Assembly (NCBI RefSeq): GCF_018130695.1 | Contig: NZ_JAFCJX010000050.1 | Location: 1 to 32,642 of the forward strand | Direction of reading: 5' to 3' | Length of the DNA stretch: 32,642 nucleotides | DNA from: Bradyrhizobium jicamae | Lineage (GTDB): Bacteria; Pseudomonadota; Alphaproteobacteria; Rhizobiales; Xanthobacteraceae | Shown: piece by piece, positions 7,314 to 14,094 of the stretch | Layout of the letters: each line of letters opens with the position of its first letter | Numbering within the stretch: position 1 is the first letter of the stretch | Notes under the pieces: generated by a model | What the model saw: only the letters and a program-made list of their open reading frames with translations | Databases searched by the model: none | What the model was told of the DNA's origin: nothing | Position numbers and translations under genes: made by a program

Positions 7314-7443
7314 TCGTCCCCGATATTGCCCGCCTTGACCGCGGTCCCTGCGACGCGACGGCTGTGGGCGGTTTGGCCGGCTCTGTTGCGAATCCCGTTT
7401 CGTTCACCCAGTATTCCCGCCAACAACGCTTTGGGGGACGACG

Positions 7444-7800
7444 ATGGCTGGGGCGAGGCTTGTTCCGTTTGGCCTGATGGCGGCCGTGACGCTCGGGATG
7501 GGGATCTGGCCCGCGACGAGCCAGGCCTATACCCCCGAGCAGCAGCAGGCCTGCACGCCGGATGCGTTCCGCCTCTGCTCCTCCGACATTCCCGACGTCG
7601 ACCGCATCACCGCCTGCATGATCCGCAACAAGGCCCAGCTGTCGCCGGCCTGCCGGGCGTTCTTCCGCGGCGGACCCGAGCCGCGCGAGGTCCGCGCCGC
7701 ACAGCCGCCGCGGCCGGTCGCGGCCGCCCACCGGGCGCCCAAGGCGACGGCGAAGGCCAGGAAGCCGGCCAAGCCGAAGAAGCCGGTCAAGCCGACCTGA
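7444..7800 (+). CDS. Small secreted Cys-containing protein with basic tail
   Basis: A 118-residue protein with a signal peptide (about 1-28, hydrophobic core LMAAVTLGMGIW, cleavage after SQA). The mature region has four cysteines in the spacing C-x8-C then C-x10-C (CTPDAFRLC, CMIRNKAQLSPAC), suggesting two disulfides, and a Lys/Ala/Pro-rich tail (KATAKARKPAKPKKP...). It is probably periplasmic. The core resembles the Cys-rich GLG1-type repeat, at low confidence. The gene starts 130 bp after tRNA-His and stands alone. Function is unknown; conserved hypothetical is the fair call. Confidence 0.7.
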   Translation: MAGARLVPFGLMAAVTLGMGIWPATSQAYTPEQQQACTPDAFRLCSSDIPDVDRITACMIRNKAQLSPACRAFFRGGPEPREVRAAQPPRPVAAAHRAPKATAKARKPAKPKKPVKPT

Positions 7801-7939
7801 TCGCGGCTCGTTCACCTCACGACAGATTCGTTCCCGTATGAATCGCACTGCGGCAATTCAAGGCCGCGTTGCGCGACAGACTGACGCCTTGCGACAGCGT
7901 CACGCATCAACATTTCACGACGGTACGCGTTGCGTCATG

Positions 7940-7982
7940 GGCCCAAGTGATGGCCCAAGTGATGTCGGCCTGATGTCGGCCG
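7940..7982. repeat. Two adjacent short tandem duplications
   Basis: ggcccaagtgat is repeated exactly at 7940-7951 and 7952-7963. Directly after, gatgtcggcc repeats with an 11-bp period at 7961 and 7972. They lie just upstream of the Shine-Dalgarno of the gene at 8008, in its leader. These look like slipped-strand duplications and may vary between strains. Confidence 0.8.
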
Positions 7983-8007
7983 GTGCGATGCGGATAAGGA
8001 GTGAGGT

Positions 8008-8319
8008 GTGAGCGAGTATTACAAGCAGGAGATCGACCGCCACTTCGCCTGGTTCGAAGCCAGGCTTCCGGCCGGACCGGCGAAGTTCATCGCATGGCTG
8101 CGCAAGCCGTCATCGATTTATGTGCGGATTCCGCTCGCGTTCCTGCTCATCATCGGCGGCTTCTTCAGCTTCCTGCCGATCCTTGGACTCTGGATGCTGC
8201 CGCTCGGACTCCTTTTGTTCGCACAGGACGTGCCGTTCCTGCAGAAGCCGATCGCGCAATTGCTCGGATGGGTTGAACGCAAATGGATCGAGCGCGAGCG
8301 CGCAAAGCGCGGGGCCTGA
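8008..8319 (+). CDS. Small membrane protein, unknown function
   Basis: A 103-residue protein with an amphipathic N-terminal part (YYKQEIDRHFAWFEARL) and a hydrophobic central stretch (about 40-72, IPLAFLLIIGGFFSFLPILG then LWMLPLGLLLF) likely forming one hairpin or two short membrane helices. The C-terminal tail is basic (ERKWIERERAKRG). GTG is chosen as start because aaggag lies 6 bases upstream and no nearby ATG is in frame. It stands between a secreted protein and an orphan ParA. It resembles small conserved Rhizobiales membrane proteins; no function can be assigned. Confidence 0.7.
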   Translation: MSEYYKQEIDRHFAWFEARLPAGPAKFIAWLRKPSSIYVRIPLAFLLIIGGFFSFLPILGLWMLPLGLLLFAQDVPFLQKPIAQLLGWVERKWIERERAKRGA

Positions 8320-8336
8320 GTCAAATCAAGCGCTTG

Positions 8337-8370
8337 GAGCATGATCCGGAAAGATGTGAGGCGGTTTTCC
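8337..8370 (+). repeat. GAGCATGATC repeat, left part only
   Basis: gagcatgatccggaaag followed by atgtgaggcggttttcc matches the first 34 bases of the 49-bp element at 9703-9751 (read on its minus strand), then diverges. It lies 18 bp after the stop of the gene at 8008. The right arm is missing, so this is a truncated copy. Confidence 0.7.
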
Positions 8371-8516
8371 CTCGCGACCGAACGCAAGGCGTTTGCGCTT
8401 GCTCAGAAAATGCCCCCTCCATTTCCGGTTGTGTCCTGGATGGTGTGTGACTCAAAAGCCAGCCGGGAACGGTAATCGTGGCAGCTTCGCGGTTTGCAAG
8501 AAATTTTTTCTTTCAC

Positions 8517-8534
8517 GAATCAGCGTGCTGATTC
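8517..8534. promoter_or_regulatory. Palindrome with two GANTC sites before parA
   Basis: gaatcagc-gt-gctgattc is a perfect inverted repeat with 8-bp arms, 38 bp upstream of the parA start. Both arms contain GANTC (gaatc and gattc), the methylation site of the alphaproteobacterial cell-cycle methylase CcrM. It may be an operator whose binding depends on methylation state. Confidence 0.5.
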
Positions 8535-8571
8535 ATTTTCGGCTTCTGGGGTCAATCTGGAGGCCAAGGGT

Positions 8572-9252
8572 ATGAACGTTATTGTTTTCGCGTCGCGTAA
8601 GGGGGGCTCGGGAAAAAGTACCCTGGCTGCCCACCTCGCCGCGCAAGTGCATAAGGCGACCAAGCCGTGCTTGATGATCGATGCGGATCCGCAGGGATCG
8701 CTCACGCTCTGGCACAAGCTGCGCGGCACCAACGAGCCGCCGATCAAGGCTGCGGTCAACTCGGTCAGCGGAATCATCGCGCAGGCCAAGCGTGACGGCA
8801 TCGAGTGGGTGTTCATCGACACGCCGCCGAATCTGTCGGCCGTCGTCGACGACGCCATCAAGAACGCCACCATGGTGATCATCCCGGCGCGCCCGGGCGT
8901 GTTCGACGTCAACGCGGTGCAGGAAACCATCCAGACCTGCCGTTCGTCGCGCAAGCCCTATGCCGTCGTGATCAACGGCGCGCCCGCGCAGCGTGACGGC
9001 GCCGAAAGCCGCATCGTGGCGATCGCCCGCGAAGCGCTGGCCAAGTTCAAGGCTCCGGTGTGGAGCGGCCAGATCACCAACCGCGCCGATCTCTTGATGG
9101 CGCTCGGCCAGGGTGAAGGCGCCCGCGAATATTACGCGGAAGGCCGTGCGGCTGACGAGATCAGCCGTCTGTGGGCTGCGATCGAGCGTTCGATCAAGGC
9201 GATCCGCGGCACGGCGTCTGCCTCAGGCACGATGCACAAGCAGGCAGCGTAA
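8572..9252 (+). CDS. Orphan ParA/MinD-family ATPase
   Basis: A 226-residue cytosolic P-loop ATPase of the ParA/MinD superfamily. The deviant Walker A SRKGGSGKST (8-17) carries both signature lysines; the switch I-type MIDADPQGS (about 35-43) and Walker B-like FIDTPP (about 80-86) follow. Such ATPases position DNA, chemoreceptors or other cargo on the nucleoid. There is no N-terminal HTH, matching the short type Ib or cargo-positioning class, and no ParB-like partner is adjacent. ATG at 8572 is preceded by ggagg at 8559-8563. A GANTC-bearing palindrome lies in its promoter region and a strong terminator follows. The cargo is unknown. Confidence 0.87.
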   Translation: MNVIVFASRKGGSGKSTLAAHLAAQVHKATKPCLMIDADPQGSLTLWHKLRGTNEPPIKAAVNSVSGIIAQAKRDGIEWVFIDTPPNLSAVVDDAIKNATMVIIPARPGVFDVNAVQETIQTCRSSRKPYAVVINGAPAQRDGAESRIVAIAREALAKFKAPVWSGQITNRADLLMALGQGEGAREYYAEGRAADEISRLWAAIERSIKAIRGTASASGTMHKQAA

Positions 9253-9280
9253 CAACGCTGCCACGGCCGGACCGACAAAG

Positions 9281-9305
9281 AAACGCGCGCGGTCCGCGCG
9301 TTTTT
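9281..9305 (+). terminator. Rho-independent terminator of parA
   Basis: aaacgcgcg (9281-9289) pairs with cgcgcgttt (9295-9303), loop of five, followed by a T-run. It lies 29 bp after the parA stop codon. Confidence 0.88.
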
Positions 9306-9326
9306 CGTGTGATGGCGACGAAAAGC

Positions 9327-9361
9327 AATCCAGACCGTCTCGGGCCGAGACCGTCTGGATT
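9327..9361. terminator. Long hairpin, probable bidirectional terminator
   Basis: aatccagaccgtctcgg and ccgagaccgtctggatt flank a single central G; the 17-bp arms pair with one C:C mismatch (9336/9352). Flanking A-rich (aaaagc) and T-rich (tcttt) tracts suit termination in both directions, between parA and the convergent small gene ending at 9413. Confidence 0.65.
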
Positions 9362-9412
9362 TCTTTGTCTTGCGGTGTGATGAGTCTTGCGATGTGATGA
9401 AGCGGCGTAGGG

Positions 9413-9565
9413 CTACGCCACCATCAGCATGTAGAACACGATCATCGGCGTCATGGTCAGGATCACCGACCAGATGCCGACGGCCCACAGGATATCCTCG
9501 GTCGTAAAGCCCGGCTCGGCGACGAGAACAGGCTCTACGGCAATCAAACGCTCTTCAGTATGCAC
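9413..9565 (-). CDS. 50-residue single-helix membrane protein (MHTE family, copy 1)
   Basis: A 50-residue protein starting from GTG at 9565 (MHTEERLIAV...) with an Ile/Leu-rich C-terminal membrane helix (about 25-50, ILWAVGIWSVILTMTPMIV). A G-rich stretch (gcgggggcg) lies a few bases upstream as Shine-Dalgarno. It begins with the same four residues and has the same layout as the protein at 9757-9906: polar N-terminal half, then a helix with Trp near its start and a Pro-Met/Pro-Val kink, ending near (Y/T)(M/Y)(L/R)MLV. This similarity between neighbours is the main support that both are real. Likely inner membrane; function unknown. Confidence 0.6.
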   Translation of the reverse strand: MHTEERLIAVEPVLVAEPGFTTEDILWAVGIWSVILTMTPMIVFYMLMVA

Positions 9566-9702
9566 AAACGCCCCCGCGTTTTTCTTCTCGTTATGGGGAC
9601 AGTGATACCGCGACCGCCTTAAAAATCCCGGTCGCGATTCCGCTCGGATTTGACCACAGGTGCTACCGCGGATTAACCACGGCGGCGCGGGGTCATTTTT
9701 TG

Positions 9703-9751
9703 GAGCATGATCTTTGCGGAAAACCGCTTCACACTTTTCCGGATCATGCTC
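9703..9751. repeat. GAGCATGATC palindromic repeat, full copy
   Basis: A 49-bp element with perfect 10-bp ends gagcatgatc (9703-9712) and gatcatgctc (9742-9751) and inner arms ggaaaaccgc and cacttttcc. It sits 6 bp after the stop of the small gene at 9757 and could act as a transcript hairpin. Related copies are at 8337-8370, 14049-14074 and 16272-16319. Confidence 0.85.
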
Positions 9752-9756
9752 GCGCG

Positions 9757-9906
9757 TCAGCTGACCAGCATGCGATAGGTCATGACGGGCACGAAGCCGA
9801 TCAGCGCCGCCCAGACCGTGAAGGTCGTGACCAGCATGATGTCCTGCATGCGCTGGGCGCGCTCGGTGATCGGATAACGCGGATTGGATTTGATCTCGGT
9901 ATGCAT
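9757..9906 (-). CDS. 49-residue single-helix membrane protein (MHTE family, copy 2)
   Basis: A 49-residue protein (MHTEIKSNPRYPITERAQRM...) with one predicted membrane helix (about 22-46, IMLVTTFTVWAALIGFVPV). The ATG at 9906 has a strong Shine-Dalgarno, ggggggaatga, directly upstream. A longer overlapping frame runs through the same DNA but has no comparable start signal or hydrophobic pattern. It is a diverged paralogue of the protein at 9413-9565, which follows it on the same strand, separated by the palindromic repeat. The N-terminal half is basic and polar and would face the cytoplasm. Function unknown. Confidence 0.65.
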   Translation of the reverse strand: MHTEIKSNPRYPITERAQRMQDIMLVTTFTVWAALIGFVPVMTYRMLVS

Positions 9907-10050
9907 TCATTCCCCCCGGATGTTGTTTTGAGGGGATAGGCATACGCGCAAAATTCTAAATTCGGGCTCGGGGCATTGTTCGCATTTGCATTGCGACGCT
10001 CACCGAAACTTAACCATCAACCCGCCGTGACGGCGGACGTCGTGTGATGC

Positions 10051-10344
10051 TCAGCGCATGTTGCCCTGGTCGCGGATCGCGCCGAGATGCTCGTTGATGC
10101 GGAACACGATCAGGATGAACTCGGCGACGATGCGCGAGAACACCACGCCGACGATGACGCTGGCGATCGAGGCGAGCAGCAGGATGAAGCCGACGAATGG
10201 GCTGATCGCCATCATGGAGAGGCTGGACAGGATGCCGGAGACTCCAAACAGCACGATCACGCCGATGACGAGCCAGTAGAATGTCTTGATGATCGTGGGC
10301 GTGATGAAACGGTCCCACTGAAACAGATCCTGAAAATCGAACAT
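10051..10344 (-). CDS. DUF4282 domain membrane protein
   Basis: A 97-residue protein matching the DUF4282 family as I know it: an N-terminal amphipathic segment (MFDFQDLFQWDRFITPTIIK), two hydrophobic helices (about 21-45 and 48-75, separated by SSLSMMAISP), and the tail motif RIVAEFILIVFRINEHLGAIRD that is the family hallmark. It is an inner-membrane protein of unknown function. gggag lies upstream of the ATG. It is divergently oriented from the MaoC genes and has no evident operon partner. Confidence 0.85.
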   Translation of the reverse strand: MFDFQDLFQWDRFITPTIIKTFYWLVIGVIVLFGVSGILSSLSMMAISPFVGFILLLASIASVIVGVVFSRIVAEFILIVFRINEHLGAIRDQGNMR

Positions 10345-10507
10345 CGGTGGTTCTCCCGGCCGTCGAATGTGATTCGCTTGAAACCTGTCCCTGTTGAAGG
10401 GCTAGCCCCGAACATGGTGCCGGGCAAGCCATGCGCGCGGGCGGGTTGTGATTGCTGCAAATAACGGCCACAATCGGGCTTCCTCATCTTTTGTTCCCCT
10501 TAAATCC

Positions 10508-10969
10508 ATGACCACGCTGACCTTTGAAGACTTCAAGCCCGGCCATTTCGGCACGTTCGGCCCGCGCCATGTCACGCGCGAGGAGATTTTGGCGTTTGCC
10601 GCCGAGTTCGATCCGCAGCCGATGCATCTCGACGAAGAGGCGGCCGCCAGGTCGATGCTCCGCGGCCTGTCCGGCTCGGGCTGGCATCTCGGCTCGCTGA
10701 TGATGCGGATGCTGTTCGACGGCTTCATCGGCCGCACCGCCTCGCTCGGGTCGCCCGGCGTCAACGAGATGCGCTGGCTGTCGCCTCTGCGCCCCGGCGA
10801 CGACCTGACCCTCGACGTCGACGTGGCGGAGGCGCGGGTCTCGAAGAGCCGGCCCGACACCGGTATCGTCACCTTCAAGGGTACCGTGCGGAATGCCAGC
10901 GGGCAGGTGCTGTGCGAGATGGAGTCGCCGATCATCGTGCGCCGGCGCGAAGCTGCGGGCGCGGAGTAG
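10508..10969 (+). CDS. MaoC-like hot-dog dehydratase, subunit 1
   Basis: A 153-residue single hot-dog domain of the MaoC/hydratase 2 family, which adds water across enoyl-CoA double bonds or catalyses related steps in fatty-acid, PHA or cofactor metabolism. The catalytic pair D-x4-H is present as D35 and H40 in FAAEFDPQPMHLDE, followed by the SGSGWH turn. The ATG at 10508 lies 9 bp before the conserved MTTLTFEDFKPG start; an upstream ATG at 10448 lacks family similarity. The stop overlaps the ribosome-binding region of a paralogous MaoC gene, so the two are co-expressed and may form a heterodimer. Confidence 0.88.
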   Translation: MTTLTFEDFKPGHFGTFGPRHVTREEILAFAAEFDPQPMHLDEEAAARSMLRGLSGSGWHLGSLMMRMLFDGFIGRTASLGSPGVNEMRWLSPLRPGDDLTLDVDVAEARVSKSRPDTGIVTFKGTVRNASGQVLCEMESPIIVRRREAAGAE

Positions 10970-10978
10970 GTGGGGCGC

Positions 10979-11461
10979 ATGCGCTATTTCGAAGACATGG
11001 AAATCGGTGCGCGGCGCGAGGTCGGTGCATTCACCTTCACCGCCGAGGACATCAAGCGCTTTGCTGCGCAGTTCGATCCGCAGCGCTTCCATCTCGACGA
11101 GGACGAGGGACGCAACTCGCTGTTCGGCGGCCTCGCCGCATCGGGCTGGCACGTCGCCTCAGTGTGCATGAAGTTGATGGTCGCCGACGGCAAGCGCATG
11201 GCGGCGGAAGCGGCCGCGCGCGGCGAGACGATCGCGGTGTGGGGACCGTCGCCTGGCTTTCGCGAACTACGCTGGATCAAGCCGGTGCTCGCCGGCGACA
11301 CCATCAGCTACAGCAGCCAGATCGAGGCCAAGCGCACTTCCGAGAAGCGGCCGGAATGGGGCATCCTGCAGGCGCGCAACACAGGCATCAATCAGCGCGG
11401 CGAGATCGTGTTCTCGTTCCTGGCGACCGCGTTCGTGCCCCGGCGCAGTCCGGGTTCCTGA
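10979..11461 (+). CDS. MaoC-like hot-dog dehydratase, subunit 2
   Basis: A 160-residue hot-dog protein paralogous to the preceding gene. It keeps the catalytic motif as D33 and H38 in FAAQFDPQRFHLDE and the glycine turn AASGWHVAS. It starts with the typical MRYFEDMEIGARREVGAFTFT. ATG at 10979 is chosen because aggtggg lies directly upstream; a GTG at 10970 is in frame but sits against the upstream stop codon. The gap between stop and start is nine bases, indicating translational coupling. Both subunits retain the catalytic residues, so either a homotetramer or a mixed complex is possible. Substrate unknown. Confidence 0.88.
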   Translation: MRYFEDMEIGARREVGAFTFTAEDIKRFAAQFDPQRFHLDEDEGRNSLFGGLAASGWHVASVCMKLMVADGKRMAAEAAARGETIAVWGPSPGFRELRWIKPVLAGDTISYSSQIEAKRTSEKRPEWGILQARNTGINQRGEIVFSFLATAFVPRRSPGS

Positions 11462-11638
11462 TGTTGCCGTGAGGACTCACTGCAACGCATCCTGATGTTG
11501 CAGGAAAGACATGGTTAGCGGATCACTTACATGCGCACGTGCATTTGCGCATTACGCGGAACCTAATTTTTGCTAACGCATTTTGAACTTTATCCCTGCC
11601 ATATGGTCCAAGGGAATGTGAGCTTTTTGGGGATGACC

Positions 11639-11782
11639 ATGGCTGATCGCAGCGCGCTGAAATTCGTCGGCTTTATCTTCGCAACCGTCACCTTGGCGGT
11701 GATGCTTGCGGGTGGCATGATCGTGAAGGGCTATGCCGACGGCGCCTATACGCTGGACGGCGCGGCGCAAGTCAGCCGCTGA
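11639..11782 (+). CDS. Small single-helix membrane protein
   Basis: A 47-residue protein with one predicted membrane helix (about 8-30, FVGFIFATVTLAVMLAGGMI) and a short polar tail (VKGYADGAYTLDGAAQVSR). ATG at 11639 follows tggggatgacc; an ATG at 11633 is also in frame. The leader from about 11570 has no earlier convincing start. Its last codons and stop fall inside an exact 14-bp tandem duplication (11772-11799). Similar small hydrophobic proteins are common in Bradyrhizobium, but I do not recognise a family. Confidence 0.6.
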   Translation: MADRSALKFVGFIFATVTLAVMLAGGMIVKGYADGAYTLDGAAQVSR

Positions 11783-11799
11783 TATTCAGCCGCTGATAT
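11772..11799. repeat. 14-bp tandem duplication over a stop codon
   Basis: tcagccgctgatat occurs twice in tandem at 11772-11785 and 11786-11799. The first copy carries the stop codon (tga at 11780-11782) of the small membrane protein gene. Confidence 0.9.
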
Positions 11800-11853
11800 C
11801 AAGAGTTCGATAACCATAAAAGCGAAGACGACGTCGCGAGAGAACGAGCGGCG

Positions 11854-11991
11854 TCAGCGGTTCCAGATCAGCACCATCACCACGGTTGCTGCCGCAAGCA
11901 ATCCAACAAACCGGATCAGGATTGTCGTGACGCTCTGCTGCGATTGGCGCAGCGGAATCGGATCGGTATTGTCCGGCCGAACGCTTTGCAT
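11854..11991 (-). CDS. 45-residue single-helix protein
   Basis: A 45-residue protein (MQSVRPDNTDPIPLRQSQQS...) with a polar N-terminal half and one C-terminal membrane helix (about 22-43, TTILIRFVGLLAAATVVMVL) ending IWNR. The ATG at 11991 follows ctggggacctca, a usable Shine-Dalgarno. The layout is a tail-anchored or C-terminal single-pass protein. It is convergent with the small membrane gene at 11639. The 12000-12199 gap holds nothing I recognise. No family is recognised, so this is a candidate gene. Confidence 0.5.
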   Translation of the reverse strand: MQSVRPDNTDPIPLRQSQQSVTTILIRFVGLLAAATVVMVLIWNR

Positions 11992-12199
11992 TGAGGTCCC
12001 CAGAAATGCCCAACCGCGACGGTGCGGTACCGGTCCTTGGTCGCGGCTCCGGCGCTTAAAGTTCAAATCAAATTTGGTAACACCGGGCGGTTGTGGCATT
12101 TCAGCCACGCGTCTCCCCGCAAAACGGCCCCTCAACAGAGCCGCCGCACTCCATTTCTGGAGGCGGCGGATGTCAGTCCTATAACAGCTCTAAAAGGGA

Positions 12200-12625
12200 T
12201 CAGCTGTTGCGCAGGCCGTCGGCAGCTCGCTTCCACTGCGTGACGTTGTCGGCGATCATCCGGGTCGACTTCATCGCGGCCGAGCTGAGCTGGGCGTAGC
12301 CGGAAATCTCGCGCTGGACGCGCTGGCCCTCGGCATGCAGCAGGTCGCGCAGGCTCTCGAGCTCGGCGATCAGCTTCTCGATCTCGGCGAGCGACGTGCC
12401 GGCCACGCGCTGGATCAGCGAGTTGACGTTGTTGACGGTCGCTTCCGTGTTCGGCTCGAGCGGTGCGGTCTCCGGGCTCGCGACCGGACGGCGCAGATAG
12501 GCGATGTCGTTGCGCACGAAGTCGCGGATGCCGGCCTCGACCTCGGAGACGGCGGCGAGGTTGTTGTCGACCTCGGCCTCGGCGGTGTTTGATTCAATTT
12601 CTTCGGAACGAATGGTGGCGTTCAT
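12200..12625 (-). CDS. Conserved hypothetical coiled-coil protein
   Basis: A 141-residue acidic protein. The N-terminal part (MNATIRSEEIESNTAEAEVD) is low-complexity; a helix/coiled-coil run spans about 65-125 (LIQRVAGTSLAEIEKLIAEL, then ESLRDLLHAEGQRVQREI). There is no signal peptide or membrane segment. ATG at 12625 is preceded by aggggaaagccg. It lies 3' of the secreted protein gene at 12791 on the same strand but 165 bp away, so it may be its own unit. Function is unknown; the pattern of two helical segments joined by a Ser-rich part would suit a small structural or adaptor protein. Confidence 0.65.
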   Translation of the reverse strand: MNATIRSEEIESNTAEAEVDNNLAAVSEVEAGIRDFVRNDIAYLRRPVASPETAPLEPNTEATVNNVNSLIQRVAGTSLAEIEKLIAELESLRDLLHAEGQRVQREISGYAQLSSAAMKSTRMIADNVTQWKRAADGLRNS

Positions 12626-12790
12626 CGGCTTTCCCCTGGTTCGCGTAGCGAAGCGCGGATATGTCCCCCGCACGACGAATTGACGAAGTGAAGGTCCTAT
12701 CAGTGCTGTCGAATTCGGCAGCATCGGGGCCGAGTTGCGGCAAGGGTCGATCTTTCGCGCGACATGCGCGGATCGGCCGTCGGCACGCCC

Positions 12791-13774
12791 TTACCAGCTG
12801 CGCTTGTAGCCGGCGCTGATGCTCTTGTTGGCGGTGCCCTGCGCGGTCTCGCCGATCGAGCCCGAGACGGTGACGCCGTCGAACAGCTTCTGCTCGGCGC
12901 CGACCTTGCGCAGCCATTTGTCGTCCGACGTGGAGAGCGTCTGGCCCGCGGTGAAGCTGGTTCCGGTGTCGTTGAGGCTCAGGCTCGCCGACTGGTCGGT
13001 CTCGTAGCTCCGTGAGGGGTGGCTGATGACGCCGGGCACCGGCACGACGCCCTGCTGGGTGACGACATAGCCGTTTTTCAGGGTCAGCGAATAATCGTCG
13101 GTCAGCGGCACCGACTTGCTCAAGGAGGTCCCGAGCTTGCTCTGCTCGGCGCCGGGGTCGACGCGAGCCTCGACCGAGGTCTTGTCCCAGACCGAGGCGA
13201 CGCCGGGCGCGGTGATGGCCGCCCAGGCGGTGCCTGAGGATTGCGGCAGGCTGCCGCCATTGGCGAGCCGCTCCGACAACTGCTCTGAAGTCGTCATGAC
13301 GCCCTGCCGGGCGACCGTCATGTCGGCGCCGATCCTTGTGTCCCAGAACGACCAGACCGACTGCTTGACCGAGACCGCCGAGGTGCCGTTGGCGTTCGGG
13401 TTGGACGACCAGGCGGGATCCGCGCTCGCCTCGGCTTTCTTGGGCGCACTCTTCGGGTCCGCGCGGGCCGGCGCGTAGGGATCGGTGTTGTTGAGCTGGC
13501 TCCAGTCGAGCTTGTCGATGTCGATGCCCTTCAGGATGTCGGGGTCATTGGCATCGGCGGTCTTGTCCGGAGTCTTGGCCGGTGCGGCTTCCTCGGCAGG
13601 CTCGTCAGCTCCGGGCTCGTCGGTGGCCGCAGGATCGGTGCGGGCAGGCTCGGCAAACGGCGGAATGATGGAGACGGGTGGGGTCTGCGCGGCGGCGCCA
13701 AGCGCCATCGCAAAAATGAAGCCGGCCGCCAGCACCGGCAGCCGCAGCAAGCCAAATCGCGATGTCGAAATCAT
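12791..13774 (-). CDS. Secreted envelope protein with beta-rich C-terminal half
   Basis: A 327-residue protein with a signal peptide (about 1-30, LLRLPVLAAGFIFAMALGAA, cleavage near AQ), then an Ala/Pro/Asp/Glu-rich disordered segment (about 31-110), then from about 130 alternating polar/hydrophobic stretches (KQSVWSFWDTRIGADMTVAR, VSGSIGETAQG) ending in an aromatic residue, YKRSW. A terminal aromatic after amphipathic strands is the usual signature of an outer-membrane beta-barrel handled by the Bam machinery. ATG at 13774 is chosen because the signal peptide starts there; upstream in-frame codons add an unlikely extension. No specific family is recognised. Confidence 0.65.
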   Translation of the reverse strand: MISTSRFGLLRLPVLAAGFIFAMALGAAAQTPPVSIIPPFAEPARTDPAATDEPGADEPAEEAAPAKTPDKTADANDPDILKGIDIDKLDWSQLNNTDPYAPARADPKSAPKKAEASADPAWSSNPNANGTSAVSVKQSVWSFWDTRIGADMTVARQGVMTTSEQLSERLANGGSLPQSSGTAWAAITAPGVASVWDKTSVEARVDPGAEQSKLGTSLSKSVPLTDDYSLTLKNGYVVTQQGVVPVPGVISHPSRSYETDQSASLSLNDTGTSFTAGQTLSTSDDKWLRKVGAEQKLFDGVTVSGSIGETAQGTANKSISAGYKRSW

Positions 13775-13865
13775 TCCCAGCCCGCAAATTCCAAGGCCGC
13801 AGGATGCAATTGGCGTGGTGCAAAATTGTGGCGGCTGCATCAGGGGTAGCACGGGCGCATTCCGT

Positions 13866-14034
13866 CGTCATGGCCGGGCAGAAGTGCGAAGCAACGTCTT
13901 CACACACGAAAGTGCGAAGCACGTCTTCACAAACAAAAGCCCGGCCGTCCACGGCCTGCTCGGGGCTGGCACTGAGCGGCGTGGACGCCCGGGACATCGG
14001 CGCGAGGCGCCTGACGTCCTGATGGGCATGACGG
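13866..14034. repeat. Palindromic repeat with internal tandem duplication
   Basis: The ends gtcatggccgggc and gcccgggacat...gggcatgac are of the same type as the element at 1774-1865. Inside is a 28/27-bp near-tandem duplication: agtgcgaagcaacgtcttcac at about 13880 and agtgcgaagcacgtcttcac at about 13909. It fills the 320-bp gap between the secreted protein and the first NTF2-like gene. Confidence 0.7.
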
Positions 14035-14048
14035 AGGAATGCGCCCGC

Positions 14049-14074
14049 GAGCATGATCCGAACAGATCATGCTC
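14049..14074. repeat. GAGCATGATC repeat, internally deleted copy
   Basis: gagcatgatc (14049-14058) and gatcatgctc (14065-14074) are separated by six bases, keeping both ends of the 49-bp element at 9703 but not its middle. It lies directly after the 13866-14034 repeat, before the stop of the NTF2-like gene at 14095. Confidence 0.8.
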
Positions 14075-14094
14075 AACCGGGAAACTGGCGTTGG

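Noticed and set aside
7183..7848. A 221-codon minus-strand frame over tRNA-His and the secreted protein
   Set aside because: It runs antisense through the tRNA and a signal-peptide protein.
9413..9943. One 176-codon minus-strand gene covering both small membrane proteins
   Set aside because: Only its last 50 codons have hydrophobic gene-like character; the 9757-9906 protein is in another frame with its own strong ribosome-binding site.
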